From Burkholderia sp. BCC0506 (GTDB taxonomy: Bacteria > Pseudomonadota > Gammaproteobacteria > Burkholderiales > Burkholderiaceae), in NCBI RefSeq assembly GCF_902833145.1, contig NZ_CADFEN010000007.1:62001-126000 (forward strand): DNA of 64,000 bases. The letters are read 5' to 3'. Below the pieces are notes generated by a model. It saw only the letters and a program-made list of their open reading frames with translations, had not been told where the DNA came from and did no database searches. This document shows positions 46,176 through 55,323 of this stretch, piece by piece. A program made the translations under genes and the position numbers. The number at the start of each line of letters is the position of its first letter. Within the stretch, counting starts at the first letter, position 1.

Positions 46176-47324
46176 ATGATGCGAGATGCGGCCAATTTCG
46201 AGCCGGCGGACAGCCGGGTGACGCGCCCGGCGTTCTGGAACGCGCTGCCCGAGCGCTGGACGAGCGACGTCGAGGAAACGCTGGTGTGCTGCCACGTGCG
46301 GCAGGAAACGCACGACGTGAAGAGTTTCTTCTTCCGTTCGCCGGAGGGCCGCACGTTCTCGTTCGAGCCCGGGCAGTTCGTCACGCTCGAGCTCGACATC
46401 GACGGCGAAACGATCAACCGCTGCTACACGATCTCGTCGTCGCCGGCGCGGCCGCACACGATCTCGATCACGGTCAAGCGCGTGCCGGGCGGCAAGGTGT
46501 CGAACTGGTTGCACGACAACCTGCAGCCAGGCGCGTCGGTGCGCGTGCTCGGCCCGGCCGGCGAATTCACGTGCGCGCGGCATCCGGCGCGCAAGTACCT
46601 GTTCCTGTCGGCCGGCTCGGGCGTCACGCCGCTGATGTCGATGAGCCGTGCCCACCACGATCTCGCCGAGGATCGCGACATCGTGTTCGTGCACAGCGCA
46701 CGCACGCCGGACGACATCATCTTCGCGCGCGAGCTCGACCTGATCGCGTCGAATCATACGAATTTCCGCACGTCGTTCGTCGTCGAGCGCGTCGGCGCCC
46801 GCACCAACTGGCCGGGCGTCACGGGCTTCCTGACGCTGCCGCTGCTCAAGCTGATCGCGCCGGACTTCATGGAACGCGAGATCTTCACCTGCGGCCCCGC
46901 GCCGTACATGAAGGCCGTGCGCGACCTGCTCGACGAAGCCGGGTTCGATCGCAAGCAGTATCACGAGGAAAGCTTCTCGTTCGAAACGCTCGCGCAAACC
47001 GCGAGCGACGACGTGCTCGCCGAACTCGTGCCGGCCGCCGACGGCGTCGACACCGCAACGAAGCAGTACACGGTCAGCTTCGCGAAGAGCAATCGCGAGA
47101 TTTCGTGCGGCTCCGGGCAGCACGTGCTGGACGCGGCGCGCCAGTCGGGCGTGCGGCTGCCGGCATCGTGCACGCAGGGCATGTGCGGCACCTGCAAGGT
47201 GAAGCTCGTGTCGGGGCAGGTCGAGATGAAGCACAACGGCGGTATCCGCCAGCGCGAGATCGATCAGGGGATGGTGCTGCTGTGCTGCAGCAAGCCGCTG
47301 TCGGATCTCGTGATCGACAAGTAG
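46176..47324 (+). CDS. gbcB: Glycine betaine monooxygenase, reductase subunit
   Basis: A 382-residue flavin/iron-sulfur reductase that feeds electrons from NAD(P)H to GbcA. Order of domains: FAD-binding (NRCYTISSSPARPHTISITVKRVPGG at ~85-115), NAD-binding (KYLFLSAGSGVTPLMSMSR; REIFTCGPAPYMKAVR) and a C-terminal plant-type 2Fe-2S ferredoxin (CTQGMCGTCKVKLVSGQ, last ligand in LLCCSKPL). The first of two adjacent ATGs (46176) is used; AAGCGGAG precedes it. The upstream frame lies inside gbcA and is not used. Confidence 0.95.
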   Translation: MMRDAANFEPADSRVTRPAFWNALPERWTSDVEETLVCCHVRQETHDVKSFFFRSPEGRTFSFEPGQFVTLELDIDGETINRCYTISSSPARPHTISITVKRVPGGKVSNWLHDNLQPGASVRVLGPAGEFTCARHPARKYLFLSAGSGVTPLMSMSRAHHDLAEDRDIVFVHSARTPDDIIFARELDLIASNHTNFRTSFVVERVGARTNWPGVTGFLTLPLLKLIAPDFMEREIFTCGPAPYMKAVRDLLDEAGFDRKQYHEESFSFETLAQTASDDVLAELVPAADGVDTATKQYTVSFAKSNREISCGSGQHVLDAARQSGVRLPASCTQGMCGTCKVKLVSGQVEMKHNGGIRQREIDQGMVLLCCSKPLSDLVIDK

Positions 47325-47342
47325 TCGAAACATGCGATCGGC

Positions 47343-47367
47343 TGTCCGGGCGCGTCGCGTCCGGACA
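47343..47367 (+). other. Hairpin between gbcB and the binding-protein gene
   Basis: TGTCCGG (47343-47349) and CCGGACA (47361-47367) form a perfect stem 18 bases after the gbcB stop. No U-run follows. It may mark a processing site or slow transcription into the next gene. Confidence 0.4.
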
Positions 47368-47458
47368 AGCTTCCGTCGGAAAACAACGATACCGCGGATT
47401 TGTGGTTGAAGAACCTAGAGAGACAACGCGCACGGTGCGCAGACCAAGGAGATCGACC

Positions 47459-48322
47459 ATGAAACTGTTCGGAAAACTGTTTTGGACCGGCACCCTGTCG
47501 GCCATGGTGGCATTGAGCGCATCGGCGCTCGCCGATACGAAGCCGACGCTGAAAATCGGCTACGTCGAAGGCTGGGACGACAGCGTCGCGACGTCGAACG
47601 TCGCGGCCCGCGTGATCGAGAAGAAGCTCGGCTACGAAGTGAAGCTCGTGCCGGTCGCCGCCGGGATCATGTGGCAGGGCGTCGCGCGCGGCGATCTCGA
47701 TGCGACGCTGTCCGCGTGGCTGCCGGTCACGCACGGCTCTTACTGGGACGAGTACAAGACCAAGGTCGTCGACCTCGGCGCGAATTTTCCCGATGCGAAG
47801 ATCGGCCTGATCGTGCCCGCGTACGTGAAGGCGAAGAGCATCGACGATCTCAATGCGGAGAAGGGCAGCTTCGGCGGCCGGATCGTCGGCATCGATGCGG
47901 GCGCCGGCGTGATGCGCAAGACCGACGACGCGATCAAGAGCTACGGGCTGAGCTACACGCTGATGCCGAGCTCGGGCAGCGCGATGACGGCCGAGCTGTC
48001 GCGTTCGGTCAATGCGAACAAGCCGGTGATCGTGACGGGCTGGGCGCCGCACTGGATGTTCGCGAAGTGGAAGCTGCGCTTCCTCGAGGATCCGAAGAAG
48101 GTGTTCGGCGGCGCGGAGCACGTCGACAGCGTCGTGAATCCGGGGCTCGAAGCGAAGGCGAAGCCGGTCGTCGCGTTCCTGAAGAAATTCCAGTGGAAGC
48201 CCGGTGAAATCGACAGCGTGATGCTCGCGATCCAGAACGGTTCGAAGCCGGAAGCGGCCGCCGACGCGTGGATTGCAGCCCATGCGGACCGCGTGAATTC
48301 GTGGACCGAAGGCGCGCAGTAA
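47459..48322 (+). CDS. Periplasmic binding protein for betaine-type compounds (ProX/OpuAC)
   Basis: A 287-residue exported protein with signal peptide ending ASALADT. The OpuAC-type fold is clear: KIGYVEGWDDSVATSNVAARVIEKKLGYEV, WQGVARGDLDATLSAWLPVTHGSYWDEY, VTGWAPHWMFAKWKLRFLEDP. Several tryptophans (in EGWDD, SAWLP, GWAPHWMF) could form the aromatic cage that holds the trimethylammonium group. AAGGAG seven bases upstream sets the start. No ABC permease or ATPase gene is near, so it must work with a transporter encoded elsewhere, as the orphan binding proteins of the Pseudomonas Cbc system do. Confidence 0.9.
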   Translation: MKLFGKLFWTGTLSAMVALSASALADTKPTLKIGYVEGWDDSVATSNVAARVIEKKLGYEVKLVPVAAGIMWQGVARGDLDATLSAWLPVTHGSYWDEYKTKVVDLGANFPDAKIGLIVPAYVKAKSIDDLNAEKGSFGGRIVGIDAGAGVMRKTDDAIKSYGLSYTLMPSSGSAMTAELSRSVNANKPVIVTGWAPHWMFAKWKLRFLEDPKKVFGGAEHVDSVVNPGLEAKAKPVVAFLKKFQWKPGEIDSVMLAIQNGSKPEAAADAWIAAHADRVNSWTEGAQ

Positions 48323-48550
48323 ACGCTTCGAAATACGTCGTACGAATCATCATAAAAACACGCCGGGAATGGCATGCAGGAATCCGAAATAATCGGAATG
48401 AAATGCGGCCATATCCCGGAATTCTTTTTCGGATTCTGCAAAAAAAGCGCGTAAGTTGTTACACTAGCGCCCTTGTGCGGAGTCATCACAGCTTTGCATC
48501 GGACCAGAGTAAGCGCTAAAGCGCTAACACTGATCGAGAGGAGGAATTGG
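48323..48550 (+). promoter_or_regulatory. Structured leader before the APC permease gene
   Basis: 228 bases holding several repeats. GAATCCGAAA (48380-48389) pairs with TTTCGGATTC (48427-48436), and CCGGGA (48363-48368) with TCCCGG (48414-48419), so a nested long-range stem is possible. AGCGCTAA occurs twice in tandem (48512-48527). TACACT at 48460-48465 could be a -10 box. The region is more AT-rich than the genes around it. Confidence 0.45.
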
Positions 48551-50206
48551 ATGAGTCAAGCAGGACTGCGTGCGAATCGCACCAGTGATGTCGAGGCAAC
48601 CATCTCACATGATTCGACGGGCCACACGCTGCATCGTGGCCTGACCTGGAAAGACGCTTTTTGGGTGACGAGCGGCGTGCCGGCAGGCGTGCTGTTCACG
48701 ATCGGCGGCGTATGCGCGACGATCGGCCAGCCCGCGTGGGCGATCTGGATCGCCGCGATCACGATGGGGCTGATTCAAAGCGCGACTTATGCGGAAATAT
48801 CGGGGCTATTTCCTCATAAATCGGGCGGCGCGTCCGTGTATGGCGCGATTGGCTGGGTGCGTTACAGCAAGCTGATTGCCCCGGTTTCCGTGTGGTGCAA
48901 CTGGCTCGCGTGGTCGCCGATGCTCGCGCTCGGCTGCGGCCTCGCGGCGAGCTATGCGCTCACGAGTCTCTTTCCCGCCGATGCGGCGGTGCTGCACTGG
49001 CAGTTCAAGGTCGCGGATCTCGGGTTCATCAAGCCGGGTCTGTCGCTGCGAATCAACGCGACGTTCATCATCGCGACGATTCTGCTTCTCATCACGTTCA
49101 AGCTTCAGCACAGCGGTGCATCGAAGGCCGCGCGTACGCAGCGCATCCTCGGCATTGCCTCGCTCACGCCGCTCCTGATCGTCGGCATCGTGCCGTTCGT
49201 CACCGGCGACGTGCCGATGTCGAACCTGCTCCCGCTGCTGCCGCTCGGTCACGACGCGCAGGGCAACCTCACGGCCGCGACCTTCGGCTCGTGGAACGGG
49301 CAGGGCGTGACGATGGCGCTCGGCGCGATGTTCATGGCGGGCTGGGCGTCGTACGGTTTCGAGACGGCCGTCTGCTACACGCGTGAATTCCGCGATCCGC
49401 GGCGCGATACCGCCAAGGCGATCTTCTGGTCGGGCGCGCTGTGTCTCGTCGTGATGACGCTCGTCCCGATGGCGTTCCAGGGCGCGCTCGGCACGCAGGC
49501 GATGCTCGATCCGGCGATCGGGGACGGCACCGGCGTCGCGGCCGCGATGGCGAAGATCGTCGGCGGCGGCGCGTGGGTCGCGAATGCGGTCGTCGTGATG
49601 CTGATGCTGTCGATCCTGCTGATCGTGATGACGTCGATGATGGGCTCGTCGCGCACGCTGTACCAGGCATCGGTCGACGGCTGGCTGCCGAAGTACCTGT
49701 CGCACGTGAACGAGCACGGCTCGCCCACGCGCGCGATGTGGACCGACCTCGGCTTCAACCTCGTGTTGCTGATGATGTCGGATTACATGACGGTGCTGTC
49801 GATCTCGAACGTCTGCTACATGCTGTTCGTATTCCTGAATCTCCAGTCGGGCTGGATTCACCGGATGGATCGCGGCAACTGGGATCGCCCGTTCCGCTGC
49901 CCGACCTGGCTGCTCGTCGCGGGCTCGATCTGCGGTTATGCGAACCTCGTCTACGTCGGCGCGGGCGCGAACCTGCAGGGCGAAGGTACGCTGCGCAACG
50001 GGCTGATCGCGATGCTGCTGATCGTGCCGGTGTTTCTCTATCGTCACTACTGGCAGGATCGCGGCCGCTTCCCCACGCAGATGCAGCGCGACATGGAGCT
50101 GGAGGTGCCGAAGCGCGCACTGTGGCTGAGCCTGATGCCGTATGCGGCGCTGATCGGTGCGGCGCTGACGATCTGGTTGTCGTATTACTTCGCGTGGGTG
50201 AAATAG
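48551..50206 (+). CDS. APC-superfamily permease
   Basis: A 551-residue inner-membrane transporter with about twelve to fourteen segments. The first segment region (LTWKDAFWVTSGVPAGVLFTIGGVCATIG) and FPHKSGGASVYGAIGW are the APC helix 1 and G-S/G-G-P-like loop features; GWASYGFETAVCYTREFRDPRRDTAKAI is the helix 6 to 7 region. AGGAGG seven bases before the ATG supports the start. It probably takes up an amino acid or amine related to this cluster, such as sarcosine, glycine or a betaine, but the substrate is unproven. A terminator follows. Confidence 0.85.
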   Translation: MSQAGLRANRTSDVEATISHDSTGHTLHRGLTWKDAFWVTSGVPAGVLFTIGGVCATIGQPAWAIWIAAITMGLIQSATYAEISGLFPHKSGGASVYGAIGWVRYSKLIAPVSVWCNWLAWSPMLALGCGLAASYALTSLFPADAAVLHWQFKVADLGFIKPGLSLRINATFIIATILLLITFKLQHSGASKAARTQRILGIASLTPLLIVGIVPFVTGDVPMSNLLPLLPLGHDAQGNLTAATFGSWNGQGVTMALGAMFMAGWASYGFETAVCYTREFRDPRRDTAKAIFWSGALCLVVMTLVPMAFQGALGTQAMLDPAIGDGTGVAAAMAKIVGGGAWVANAVVVMLMLSILLIVMTSMMGSSRTLYQASVDGWLPKYLSHVNEHGSPTRAMWTDLGFNLVLLMMSDYMTVLSISNVCYMLFVFLNLQSGWIHRMDRGNWDRPFRCPTWLLVAGSICGYANLVYVGAGANLQGEGTLRNGLIAMLLIVPVFLYRHYWQDRGRFPTQMQRDMELEVPKRALWLSLMPYAALIGAALTIWLSYYFAWVK

Positions 50207-50240
50207 AAGCAGGCGCGCGACGCAACGAGCAACTGCACGA

Positions 50241-50275
50241 AAAAAACCGACCGGCTGATTACCGGTCGGTTTTTT
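50241..50275. terminator. Bidirectional terminator
   Basis: AAAACCGACCGG on the left and CCGGTCGGTTTT on the right form a long stem with a seven-base loop, flanked by an A-run (50240-50246) and a T-run (50270-50275). It serves the permease gene on the plus strand and purU on the minus strand. Confidence 0.9.
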
Positions 50276-50301
50276 CTTGACGGCTCGCTGAACGCAGGCG
50301 C

Positions 50302-51186
50302 TTACGGAAACACCACCGTCCGGTCGCCGTTCAGGAACACCCGTCGCTCGATGAACGCCTTCACCGCGCGCGCCAGCGTGAGGCTTTCGACATCGCGCCC
50401 CACCGCGAGCAACTGCTCCGGCCGCAGCGCATGATCGACCCGCTCGACGACCTGCTCGATGATCGGGCCTTCGTCGAGATCGTCGGTGACGAAGTGCGCG
50501 GTCGCGCCGATCAGCTTCACGCCACGCGCATGCGCCTGGTGATACGGCTTCGCGCCCTTGAAGCCGGGCAGGAACGAGTGATGGATGTTGATCGCGCGGT
50601 TCGCGAGCTTCGCGCTCGTCTCCTGCGACAGCACCTGCATGTAGCGCGCGAGGATCACAAGCTCGGCGCCGCTCGATTCGAAGAAGTCGAGCCACTGCGC
50701 TTCCTGCTGCGCCTTGGTATCGGCCGTGATCGGGAAATGCCGGAACGGCAGCCCGTGCTGCGCCGCGAGCGGCTCGAAGTCGGGGTGGTTCGACACGATG
50801 CCGACGATGTCCATCTTCAGCTCGCCCATCCGCCAGCGGAACAGCAGGTCCGCGAGGCAGTGCTCGAGCTTCGACACCATGATCAGCACCTTCGGCCGCG
50901 CATTGACGTCGTGGATCGCCCATTGCATGTCGGCAGCCTGGCCGCCGAGCGCGGCCGCGATCGGCGCGAACTCCTGGCGCAGCGCGTCGATCTGCAGCGT
51001 CTCGTCCGTCGGATGAAAGACGCAGCGCACGAAGAAGCGGTTGCTGAGATCGTCGTCGAACACGTTCAGCGCATCGACATAGCAGCGATGGCGATCGAGA
51101 AAGCCGACGACGGCGGCGACCTGGCCGGCCGCGCTCGGGCACGACAGTGTCAGGACGAATTGATCGGGGCGGTGCTCGGCGGTCAT
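50302..51186 (-). CDS. purU: Formyltetrahydrofolate deformylase
   Basis: A 294-residue enzyme that hydrolyses 10-formyl-tetrahydrofolate to formate and tetrahydrofolate. An N-terminal ACT domain (FVLTLSCPSAAGQVAAVVGFLDRH) is followed by the formyltransferase fold (KVLIMVSKLEHCLADLLFRW; VGIVSNHPDFEPLA; INIHHSFLPGFKGAKPYHQA, containing the active-site His; HFVTDDLDEGPIIEQ). GAGGAG before the ATG at 51186 fixes the start. A purU copy beside betaine genes (as in Pseudomonas) frees folate loaded with C1 units from demethylation. Shares a terminator with the permease gene. Confidence 0.95.
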   Translation of the reverse strand: MTAEHRPDQFVLTLSCPSAAGQVAAVVGFLDRHRCYVDALNVFDDDLSNRFFVRCVFHPTDETLQIDALRQEFAPIAAALGGQAADMQWAIHDVNARPKVLIMVSKLEHCLADLLFRWRMGELKMDIVGIVSNHPDFEPLAAQHGLPFRHFPITADTKAQQEAQWLDFFESSGAELVILARYMQVLSQETSAKLANRAINIHHSFLPGFKGAKPYHQAHARGVKLIGATAHFVTDDLDEGPIIEQVVERVDHALRPEQLLAVGRDVESLTLARAVKAFIERRVFLNGDRTVVFP

Positions 51187-51367
51187 GAGACTCCTCGGAT
51201 GGCAGGGGCGCACGGCCGCGCGGCGGCGCACCACAGTGCCACGCCGCGCGGGTAGCGGGAGGCTCAAGTAAATCAGGACGATTTCGGCGCGGATAGAACT
51301 AACGCGCCGTGTGGCTGGTATCGGTGCGCCAGCGGGCCGGGCGCGGGGGCAGGGCGGGCGCGCTGCG

Positions 51368-52273
51368 TCACGCCGCCGCGCACGCGTCGAGCAGCCAGCG
51401 CCGGAACACATGGGTCGCGTCCGGCTCGGGCCGCTGCGGCGGGCGCACCAGGAAGTAGCCGCGCGACGTGACGACGGGCGCATCGACCAGCTTCACGAGC
51501 TGGCCCGACGCGACGAGCTCGTCGACGAGCGGCGACCAGCCGAGCGCGACGCCCTCGCCGAGCAGCGCCGCATGGATCACGAGCGCATAGCTGTTGAAGG
51601 TCACGCCGCGGGCGGTGGCCGGCGATTCGAGCCCGTGTGCGTCGAACCAGCCCGCCCAGGACAGCCAGCGCTCGGGGCGCGTCGGCTGCACGTGCAGCAG
51701 CGGCAGGGCGAGCAGATGCTCGGCCCGCGCGACATCCGGGTGCGCGTCGCGGAAGGCGGGCGAACAGACGGGGGTGACGGATTCAGGAAACAGCCGCGCG
51801 GCCGTGCACGACGGCCAGTGGCCGTCGCCGAACAGGATCGCGATGTCGCCGTGGTCGCGCTGCGCGTCGTAATCCTGCGACGTGACGACGCGCACGTCGA
51901 CGTCCGGCATCACGCGCTTGAGCCCGGCCAGGCGCGGCATCAGCCAGTAGGTCGCGAACCCGAAGTCGGTGACGATCGTGAGCGCACCGTGCTCGCGGCG
52001 CGCGCGCAGCGTCGCGGTCGCGCCGCGCAGCGTGTCGAGGCTCAGCCGCACGGCTTCGTACAGGCACTCGCCGTCGGCCGTCAGCGTGACGCCGCGCGGG
52101 CTGCGTTCGAACAGCGGCACGCCGAGTTCGGCTTCGAGCTGGTACACCTGCTGGCTCACGGCCGGCTGCGTCGAGCCGAGCTCGCGCGCGGCGGCCGTGA
52201 AGCTCGCGAGCCGGGCGGCCGATTCGAACGCGCGCAGCGCCTGCATCGACGGTAACGGTTCGGGTTTCGACAT
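51368..52273 (-). CDS. LysR regulator of choline-O-sulfate use
   Basis: A 301-residue LysR protein. The helix-turn-helix lies at about 10-65 (SMQALRAFESAARLASFTAAARELGSTQPAVSQQVYQLE), followed by a sensor domain (VTPVCSPAF; HAALLGEGVALGWSPLVDELV). AGAGGGAC before the ATG at 52273 supports the start. It is divergent from betC with 240 bases between, the arrangement of the regulator group annotated as choline sulfate-utilisation transcription factor. The expected ligand is choline or choline-O-sulfate. Confidence 0.88.
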   Translation of the reverse strand: MSKPEPLPSMQALRAFESAARLASFTAAARELGSTQPAVSQQVYQLEAELGVPLFERSPRGVTLTADGECLYEAVRLSLDTLRGATATLRARREHGALTIVTDFGFATYWLMPRLAGLKRVMPDVDVRVVTSQDYDAQRDHGDIAILFGDGHWPSCTAARLFPESVTPVCSPAFRDAHPDVARAEHLLALPLLHVQPTRPERWLSWAGWFDAHGLESPATARGVTFNSYALVIHAALLGEGVALGWSPLVDELVASGQLVKLVDAPVVTSRGYFLVRPPQRPEPDATHVFRRWLLDACAAA

Positions 52274-52513
52274 AAGTCCCTCTAATGGCCCCATAAGGGC
52301 CGGACGCCTACCCGCGCGAATTCGGGCGGGCGATAGTGCGGCGGACGGTACGGCACATGCGCTTCACGCGCCGTCGCGCAACGCATGCCGCGATTCTAGC
52401 CAGCGCGGCCGCTGCGCGCGGCAGTTTCCGCGAACCGCCTCCGTCATGCCGGACGTCTTGCCGCCCGAGCGACGATCCGTTCCATTCGAACACCGCATTC
52501 CCCACGACTGCCG
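52274..52513. promoter_or_regulatory. Divergent LysR-betC promoter region
   Basis: 240 bases between the starts of the LysR gene and betC. LysR regulators bind such divergent gaps at T-N11-A-type sites; I did not find one clear enough to give coordinates. No gene is visible in it. Confidence 0.4.
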
Positions 52514-54049
52514 ATGACGAACCCGACACCCAACATCCTGATCCTGATGGCCGACCAGCTCACGCCGTTCGCGCTGCCGGCCTACGGCAACCGCGTCGCC
52601 CGCACACCGACGCTCGACCGGCTCGCCGCCGAAGGCGTGGTGTTCGACGCCGCATACTGCGCGAGCCCGCTGTGCGCGCCGTCGCGTTTCTCGCTGCTGA
52701 CCGGCAAGCTGCCGTCGGGGATCGGCGCCTACGATAACGCCGCCGAATTGCCGGCGCAAACGCTGACGTTCGCGCACTACCTGCGCGCGGGCGGCTACCG
52801 GACGATGCTGTCCGGCAAGATGCATTTCTGCGGGCCCGACCAGTTGCACGGCTTCGAGGAACGCCTCACGACCGACATCTATCCGGCCGATTTCGGCTGG
52901 GTGCCCGACTGGGACCAGCCGACCGAGCGGCCGAGCTGGTATCACAACATGAGCTCGGTGCTCGATGCGGGCCCGTGCGTGCGCACGAACCAGCTCGACT
53001 TCGACGACGAAGTGACGTTCGCCGCGAGGCAGAAGCTGTACGACGTCGCGCGCGAGCGCGCGGCCGGACACGATGCGCGGCCGTTCTGCATGGTCGTGTC
53101 GCTGACCCATCCGCACGATCCCTACGCGATCACGCGCGAATACTGGGATCGCTACGACGACGACGAGATCGACATGCCGGCCGTGCGGCTCGACGCGGCC
53201 GACAGCGATCCGCATTCGCGGCGGCTGCGCTTCGTCTGCGAGAACGATCGCACGCCGCCGACCGACGCGCAGATCCGCGCCGCACGCCGCGCGTATTACG
53301 GCGCGACGTCCTACGTCGATACGCAGTTCGGCAGCGTGCTGGCCGCGCTCGAGCAATGCGGGTTCGCGGACGACACGATCGTGATCGTCACGTCCGACCA
53401 CGGCGACATGCTGGGCGAGCGCGGGCTCTGGTACAAGATGACGTTCTTCGAAGGCGGCTGCCGCGTGCCGCTGATCGTGCATGCGCCCGGCCGCTTCGGC
53501 GCCGCGCGCGTGCGCGGGCCCGTGTCGCACGTCGACCTGCTGCCGACGCTCGTCGAGCTGGCGGGCGCCGCGCCTGCCGGCGGCTGGCCGGACCCGGTCG
53601 ACGGCGCGAGCCTCGTGCCGCACCTGCACGGCACGCCCGCGCACGACGTCGCGCTCGGCGAATACCTCGCGGAAGGCGCGGTTGCGCCGGTCGTGATGAT
53701 CCGGCGCGGCGACTGGAAATACGTGCATTGCCCGGCCGATCCCGACCAGCTGTACAACCTGTCGGACGACCCGCGCGAACTGACGAACCTGGCCGGGCGG
53801 CCGGAAGCCGCCGATCTGCTCGCCGCATTCCGTGCGGAGGCCGCGCAGCGCTGGAACCTGCCGGAGCTGGACCGGCAGGTGCGCGCAAGCCAGCGGCGCC
53901 GGCGCTTCCATTACGCGGCGACGACGCAGGGCCGCATCCAGGCGTGGGACTGGCAGCCGTTCACCGACGCGAGCCAGCGCTACATGCGCAATCACATCGA
54001 ACTCGACACGCTCGAGGCGATGGCGCGTTTTCCGCGGGTCGGACGCTGA
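52514..54049 (+). CDS. betC: Choline-sulfatase
   Basis: A 511-residue type I sulfatase that hydrolyses choline-O-sulfate to choline and sulfate. The active-site cysteine, matured to formylglycine, is Cys54 in SPLCAPSRFSLLTGK, the same number as in Sinorhizobium BetC. Metal ligands occur in LMADQ at the start and TSDHGDMLGERGLWYKM later; HPHDPYAITREYWDRY is typical of choline sulfatases. There is no signal peptide, so it acts in the cytoplasm. The C-terminal tail (RRRFHYAATTQGRIQAWDWQPF) is the conserved tail of this group. It feeds choline to BetA and BetB and leads into choX. Confidence 0.96.
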   Translation: MTNPTPNILILMADQLTPFALPAYGNRVARTPTLDRLAAEGVVFDAAYCASPLCAPSRFSLLTGKLPSGIGAYDNAAELPAQTLTFAHYLRAGGYRTMLSGKMHFCGPDQLHGFEERLTTDIYPADFGWVPDWDQPTERPSWYHNMSSVLDAGPCVRTNQLDFDDEVTFAARQKLYDVARERAAGHDARPFCMVVSLTHPHDPYAITREYWDRYDDDEIDMPAVRLDAADSDPHSRRLRFVCENDRTPPTDAQIRAARRAYYGATSYVDTQFGSVLAALEQCGFADDTIVIVTSDHGDMLGERGLWYKMTFFEGGCRVPLIVHAPGRFGAARVRGPVSHVDLLPTLVELAGAAPAGGWPDPVDGASLVPHLHGTPAHDVALGEYLAEGAVAPVVMIRRGDWKYVHCPADPDQLYNLSDDPRELTNLAGRPEAADLLAAFRAEAAQRWNLPELDRQVRASQRRRRFHYAATTQGRIQAWDWQPFTDASQRYMRNHIELDTLEAMARFPRVGR

Positions 54050-54094
54050 ACGTCCGGCAGCGCGAACATTCACGAACGACGGAGGAAGCGGACG

Positions 54095-55063
54095 ATGAAA
54101 CGGCAATGCAATGCAGCAATCCGAAGGATCGGCGCGGCGCTCGCCGCCGCCGCATGCGCGGCGGCGATGCAGCCCGCGCATGCCGCCGATCCGCAGACGT
54201 GCGGCGACGTGAAGATGGCGGCGCCCGGCTGGACCGACATCGATGCGACGAACGCGATGGCGGGCGTCGTGCTCAAGGCGCTCGGCTACCGGCAGGACGT
54301 GGCGAACCTGTCGGTGCCGATCACGTACCAGGGGTTGAAGAAAGGGCAGGTCGACGTGTTCCTCGGCAACTGGATGCCCGCGCAGGCGCCGCTCGTGAAG
54401 CCGTTCGTCGACGAGAAATCGATCGACGTGCTGCACGCGAACCTGAGCGGTGCGAAGTTCACGCTCGCGGTGCCCGACTACGTGGCCGCGGCCGGCGTGC
54501 ATACGTTTGCCGATCTCGCGCGCTACGCGGACCGCTTCGGCGGCAAGATCTACGGGATCGAGCCCGGCGCGCCCGCGAACCAGAACATCAAGCGGATGCT
54601 GTCCGACCATGCGCTCGGGTCCGCGAACTGGTCGCTCGTCGAATCGAGCGAGACGGGGATGCTCACGCAGGTCGAGCGCGCGGTGCGCGACAAGCGCTGG
54701 ATCGTGTTTCTCGCGTGGGAGCCGCATCTGATGAACACGAAGTTTCATCTGACGTATCTGTCGGGCGGCGACGCGTATTTCGGCCCGAACTACGGCGGCG
54801 CGACGGTCAACACCGTCACGCGTGCCGGGTTCGCCGGCCAGTGCACGAACCTCGCGCGGCTGTTCCGGCAGATGACGTTCTCCGTCGACGTCGAGAACCG
54901 GATGATCGCCGACATGCTCGACAACAAGACGTCGCCCGCGCTCGCGGCGCAGCGCGCGCTGAAGGCCGAGCCGGCGCTGGTCGCCGCGTGGCTCGACGGC
55001 GTGACGACGGCGGCCGGCGCACCGGGCCTGCCGGCCGTGCGCGCGGCCCTCGACGGCCGCTGA
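54095..55063 (+). CDS. choX: Choline-binding periplasmic protein
   Basis: A 322-residue exported binding protein with signal peptide ending QPAHAA. The ligand cage residues of ChoX-type proteins are suggested by APGWTDIDATNAMAG, VFLGNWMPAQ, YGIEPGAPANQNIKRM and FLAWEPHLMNTKFHLTYL. GGAGGAAG upstream sets the start. It follows betC by 45 bases. The usual choV and choW genes (ATPase and permease) do not follow; the next gene is a porin. It therefore probably shares a transporter encoded elsewhere. Its sequence differs clearly from the other binding protein at 47459. Confidence 0.9.
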   Translation: MKRQCNAAIRRIGAALAAAACAAAMQPAHAADPQTCGDVKMAAPGWTDIDATNAMAGVVLKALGYRQDVANLSVPITYQGLKKGQVDVFLGNWMPAQAPLVKPFVDEKSIDVLHANLSGAKFTLAVPDYVAAAGVHTFADLARYADRFGGKIYGIEPGAPANQNIKRMLSDHALGSANWSLVESSETGMLTQVERAVRDKRWIVFLAWEPHLMNTKFHLTYLSGGDAYFGPNYGGATVNTVTRAGFAGQCTNLARLFRQMTFSVDVENRMIADMLDNKTSPALAAQRALKAEPALVAAWLDGVTTAAGAPGLPAVRAALDGR

Positions 55064-55323
55064 TTCCCGCCCGCCGGGCGGCCGGTTTTGACCGTGCCGC
55101 CCGTCTACGTGTTTTCCCGACCCGTCGCATCGTGACCATTTAGTGTCGCCTTCAGACGGGTGACGCGAAATATGGGTTTGTATTTTTCGCCAATGGCTGC
55201 GTTATTGCGGAAAACGAAATGCCGAAGCCAGCGGGGCGGTCTGAATTGGAATCCACCGGCGCATCGCGGCACGCACCGGGACGAGATTCTATCCATCGAA
55301 CGGTTCAGGGAGGGTGGTCGACA

